From Pseudomonas costantinii (lineage in GTDB: Bacteria; Pseudomonadota; Gammaproteobacteria; Pseudomonadales; Pseudomonadaceae), in contig NZ_MDDR01000018.1 of the NCBI RefSeq assembly GCF_001870435.1, forward strand, positions 42,968 to 106,967: DNA of 64,000 bases, read 5' to 3'. The notes beneath the pieces are model-generated. The model was not told the DNA's origin and searched no databases. It saw only the letters and a list, made by a program, of their open reading frames with translations. The stretch's first letter is position 1. Each line of letters starts with the position of its first letter. Of this stretch, positions 61,334 to 64,000 are shown piece by piece. Made by a program: the position numbers and the translations under genes.

Positions 61334-62611
61334 ATGCTGCGGCTGTTTCTGCGCCTGTACGTGATTTTGGCGCTTGGTTTGGCGGGGGCGATCTGGCTGG
61401 TCAACTACACCTTTGACGAGTTACTCCCCGAAGCCAACGAAATCTATAACCGCGAAGCCCTGCGTGGCCCTGCCTATGGCTTGGTGGAGCAACTGCGATC
61501 GCTGCAAGGGGAGGCTCGCCAGGCTCGTTTGGCCGAGTTGCAACCCCATTACGGCTTGCGCCTGAAGCTGGTGCAGCGCGATACCCTGGCACTGGAGGAG
61601 CGCGAACAAAAGCTGCTCGCCAATGGCCAGTTGGTGGTGCGCGGGGACTTTATGGAGTTCATCACCAGTATCGATGGTGGCCCGCAACTGCTGGAAATCA
61701 AACTGCCGGAAGAGCCCAAATGGTTGTACCTGTGGGCGTATGGTTTCCTGGGTGTGAGCCTGGCGATCGTGTTGTATTTTTGGGTGCGCCCGCACTGGCG
61801 TGATCTGGAGCATATTCGCCTGGCCGCGCAACGTTTCGGTGACAACGACCTCGCTTCGCGCATCCTGCTGCCACGTCGCTCCACGGTGCGTGAGCTGGCC
61901 GGGCACTTCAACCAGATGGCCGAGCGTATCGAAAGCCTGATTGCCAACCAGCGCGAACTGACCAACGCCGTCTCCCACGAGCTGCGCACACCGATTGCAC
62001 GGTTGTCGTTCGAACTTGACCAACTCAAGCAACAGGCCGACCCGCGCCAGAGCCGCGAACTGATCGCCGATATGTACGCCGACCTCGGCGAGCTGGAAGA
62101 AATGGTTTCCGAACTACTCACCTACGCCAGCCTGGAGCGTGGTGCGACCCAGGTTACCCGGGAAAATATCGAGGCCCACAGTTGGCTTGATAGCGTGATC
62201 GGCAGTGTGGCCCTGGAAGCCGAGGCGGCCGGTGTGCAACTGTCGTTACGCACCTGTGAGGTGGATTTCATCCAGATCGAGCCGCGTTTTATGGCGCGGG
62301 CGGTGATCAATCTGTTGCGCAATGCGATTCGCTATGCCGAGCGTCGTGTGGAGGTGTCGTTGGTCAAGTTCGGCAGCGGCTACGAAGTGCGGGTCAATGA
62401 CGATGGCCCGGGCGTACCGTTGGAGGGTCGGGCAAAGATCTTCGAGCCGTTTATGCGTCTTGATGCCAGCCGTGACCGCCGCACCGGTGGTTTCGGCCTG
62501 GGCCTTGCGTTGGTGCAGCGGGTCAGCCAGTGGCATGGCGGGCAGGTGGAGGTACTGGACTCGGAGTGGGGCGGGGCGTCGTTTCGCATGACGTGGGCGT
62601 ATACCGAATAA
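61334..62611 (+). CDS. Sensor histidine kinase, RstB-like
   Basis: A 425-residue membrane kinase: helix 1 (about 4-24), a periplasmic part of about 105 residues, helix 2 (about 131-150), HAMP (about 151-203), HisKA with phosphoacceptor H215 in NAVSHELRTP, and an HATPase with N-box NLLRNAIRYA (326-335), DDGPG (356-360) and GGFGLGLA (385-392). The periplasmic sensor has the RstB look (short, with no named domain). Complete and apparently functional. Confidence 0.9.
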   Translation: MLRLFLRLYVILALGLAGAIWLVNYTFDELLPEANEIYNREALRGPAYGLVEQLRSLQGEARQARLAELQPHYGLRLKLVQRDTLALEEREQKLLANGQLVVRGDFMEFITSIDGGPQLLEIKLPEEPKWLYLWAYGFLGVSLAIVLYFWVRPHWRDLEHIRLAAQRFGDNDLASRILLPRRSTVRELAGHFNQMAERIESLIANQRELTNAVSHELRTPIARLSFELDQLKQQADPRQSRELIADMYADLGELEEMVSELLTYASLERGATQVTRENIEAHSWLDSVIGSVALEAEAAGVQLSLRTCEVDFIQIEPRFMARAVINLLRNAIRYAERRVEVSLVKFGSGYEVRVNDDGPGVPLEGRAKIFEPFMRLDASRDRRTGGFGLGLALVQRVSQWHGGQVEVLDSEWGGASFRMTWAYTE

Positions 62612-62615
62612 ATCT

Positions 62616-62669
62616 GTAGTGAGCGGGCTTCCTCTGGCGAGCGGACTTGGTGTGGCGAGCGGGCTTGCC
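62616..62669. repeat. Three imperfect 18-bp tandem repeats
   Basis: Units start at 62616, 62634 and 62652 and share the core tggcgagcggrcttg with a few changes. The last one continues into ccccgcgttgggttgcgaagcagcccc, a combination frequent in intergenic DNA of fluorescent pseudomonads. Confidence 0.7.
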
Positions 62670-62699
62670 CCGCGTTGGGTTGCGAAGCAGCCCCAATAA

Positions 62700-62734
62700 A
62701 AACACCGCGTTCTGTCAGACGGAGCGCGGTGTTT
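62700..62734 (+). terminator. Terminator of the two-component operon
   Basis: aaacaccgcg (62700-62709) pairs with cgcggtgttt (62725-62734), followed by gatttt. It ends the RstAB-like operon a few bases before the IS element. Confidence 0.75.
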
Positions 62735-62741
62735 GATTTTA

Positions 62742-64000
62742 GGGGGGACTGTCATAAATTTTGTGTTCGGGCATAACATGTTGAAGAGGTGCATGTATGC
62801 CGACCAAAAAGAAACCGGCCCGTGAGGCCCAGCGCGACCTTCCATCGATTCCAAAAGAGCTGATCGACCAGTTCGTCAGTGGCCCGATGAGTGCCGAAGC
62901 CATTCAGGACGCCTCGATGGCGTTCAAAAAGGCGCTCATCGAACGAGCCCTCGGTGCCGAACTGGGTCATCACCTTGGCTATCCTCAGGGCGCGGAGCGC
63001 CCTGAGGAGTCGAGCAATCAGCGCAACGGAAAAAGCGGTAAGACAGTGTTGACCGATGACGGCCCACTTCGCCTGGATATTCCCCGAGATCGCGATGGAA
63101 GCTTTGCGCCGATCTTGATCCCCAAGCATGAACGCCGTTTTACCGGCTTTGACGACAAAATCATTGCGATGTACGCCCGAGGCATGACGGTGCGTGAGAT
63201 CCGTGCGTTTCTGTCGGAACAGTACGGAACAGACGTCTCGCACAACTTCATCAGCTCGGTGACCGACGCCGTTTTGGAGGAAGTCACCGCTTGGCAACAA
63301 CGGCCGCTTGAGCCGATGTACCCAGTGATTTTCTTCGATGCCTTACGCGTCAAAATTCGCGATGAAGGTTTGGTACGTAACAAGGCTATCTACTTGGCGC
63401 TGGGTGTTTTACCAGACGGCACGCGAGATATTCTGGGCATTTGGATTGAGACAACCGAAGGCGCTAAGTTCTGGATGAAAGTCTTCAATGACCTGAAGAT
63501 CCGGGGTGTCGAGGACGTCTTGATTGCGGTAACTGACGGTCTGAAAGGCATGCCCGAAGCCCTGGCTGCAGTGTTTCCTGACGCGACATTGCAGACCTGC
63601 ATCGTTCATCTGATCCGTAACAGCCTTGAGTACGCACCGTGGGATAAGCGTCGCGAACTGGCAAAAGCACTGAAGCCGATCTATCAAGCGCTTAACGCGG
63701 ACACGGCCGAACAAGCGCTTCTGGCCTTCGAAACAGGGCCTTGGGGCAGGCAATATCCGACGGTGGTAGCTGCTTGGAAGCGCGCTTGGGATCGCGTCAT
63801 TCCGTTCTTCGTGTTTCCCCCGGCGATACGAAAAGTGATCTACACAACGAACGCCATCGAGAGTATCAATGCTCAATTGCGAAAGATCATTAAGACCCGA
63901 GGCCACTTCCCGACGGACGAAGCAGCGACAAAGTTGATCTGGCTGGGCTTACGCAATATCACTGCGAACTGGGGCAGCGCAGCTCATGATTGGAAGAATG
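62742..64000 (+). mobile_element. IS256-family insertion sequence, left part (runs off the window)
   Basis: The left end is taken as the ggggggactgtcataaattttg stretch starting near 62742, which resembles the terminal inverted repeats of IS256 members. It lies about 8 bases after the terminator stem of the kinase operon. The right end and the target duplication are outside the window. Confidence 0.75.
62797..64000 (+). CDS. IS256-family (Mutator-type) transposase, 3' end missing
   Basis: The frame is open for 401 codons to the window edge. The catalytic DDE residues are D181 (IFFDALRVK), D247 (VTDGLKGMPE) and E355 (TTNAIESIN), with the family's C-x2-H motif (C268, H271 in CIVHLIRNS) between them. 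An ATG at 62793 is in another frame; ATG 62797 begins MPTKKKPAREAQ. About 400 of the usual 400-430 residues are present and intact, so the enzyme may be active. Confidence 0.92.
   Translation, partial: MPTKKKPAREAQRDLPSIPKELIDQFVSGPMSAEAIQDASMAFKKALIERALGAELGHHLGYPQGAERPEESSNQRNGKSGKTVLTDDGPLRLDIPRDRDGSFAPILIPKHERRFTGFDDKIIAMYARGMTVREIRAFLSEQYGTDVSHNFISSVTDAVLEEVTAWQQRPLEPMYPVIFFDALRVKIRDEGLVRNKAIYLALGVLPDGTRDILGIWIETTEGAKFWMKVFNDLKIRGVEDVLIAVTDGLKGMPEALAAVFPDATLQTCIVHLIRNSLEYAPWDKRRELAKALKPIYQALNADTAEQALLAFETGPWGRQYPTVVAAWKRAWDRVIPFFVFPPAIRKVIYTTNAIESINAQLRKIIKTRGHFPTDEAATKLIWLGLRNITANWGSAAHDWKN

Noticed and set aside
62616..62669. Tandem 18-mers as a CRISPR array
   Set aside because: The units are directly adjacent, with no spacers between them and no cas genes nearby.

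Overview
The window looks like chromosomal DNA of a Pseudomonas of the fluorescens group. I base this on the high G+C and codon use of most genes, the typical gene families (MiaE, DUF3077, SCO/PCuC copper genes, NCS1, APC and SSS permeases, many LysR, MocR and GNAT proteins), and several intergenic palindromes of kinds that are abundant in these genomes (REP-like gtcgagcc hairpins, the tcgttcccacgc palindrome, gtgggaggg and catatccg hairpins). No rRNA, tRNA or CRISPR array was seen. The species is not determined.

Layout. 1-2.7 kb: the end of a DapF-like epimerase, a methyltransferase and three GNAT acetyltransferases. 2.7-6.1 kb: a DUF3077 gene behind a switch-like leader, then an AT-rich island with a DUF4238 gene and a HEPN-like gene. 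6.1-8.3 kb: an MFS pump with a divergent LysR. 8.6-9.9 kb: a glycine-zipper protein overlapping a small membrane protein, a candidate toxin-immunity pair. 10-22.4 kb: a catabolic region with an NCS1 permease and LysR, then M20 hydrolase, DUF1028, RidA and flavin monooxygenase on one strand, and LuxR, class III aminotransferase, APC permease and aldehyde dehydrogenase on the other. 22.4-31.2 kb: HIT and cupin proteins, an AT-rich DUF6161 gene, a deletion scar joining a secreted lyase remnant to a LysR remnant, copper-handling genes and several proteins of unknown role. 31.2-37.6 kb: DeoR regulator with an alpha-hydroxy-acid dehydrogenase, two hydrolases, a diguanylate cyclase and NudK. 37.8-43.5 kb: an aldehyde dehydrogenase, MFS, enolase-superfamily and GMC operon. 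43.56-44.33 kb: a 775-bp nested palindrome without genes. 44.4-49.4 kb: a cluster that may use hydroxyaspartate or a related hydroxy-amino acid (SSS symporter, a 35-codon remnant of a D-threonine-aldolase-like gene, DauR/YheO regulator, RidA, dicarboxylate symporter, threo-hydroxyaspartate-type ammonia-lyase). 49.5-53.3 kb: a hexapeptide-repeat protein, an SsuABC-type transporter and a molbindin. 53.4-57.6 kb: MalY/PatB, a three-gene redox operon and its divergent MocR regulator, which is frameshifted by a three-copy 8-bp tandem repeat. 57.7-62.7 kb: universal stress protein, MiaE, MFS exporter and an RstAB-like two-component system. 62.74 kb to the end: the left part of an IS256-family element.

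Two gene remnants made by deletion (25 kb and 45.9 kb), a slipped-strand frameshift (56.3 kb) and an IS suggest ongoing loss of accessory functions in this region. The best leads for undescribed biology are the DUF3077 leader RNA, the 8.6-9.9 kb toxin-immunity candidate, the possibly phase-variable MocR gene and the nested palindrome.
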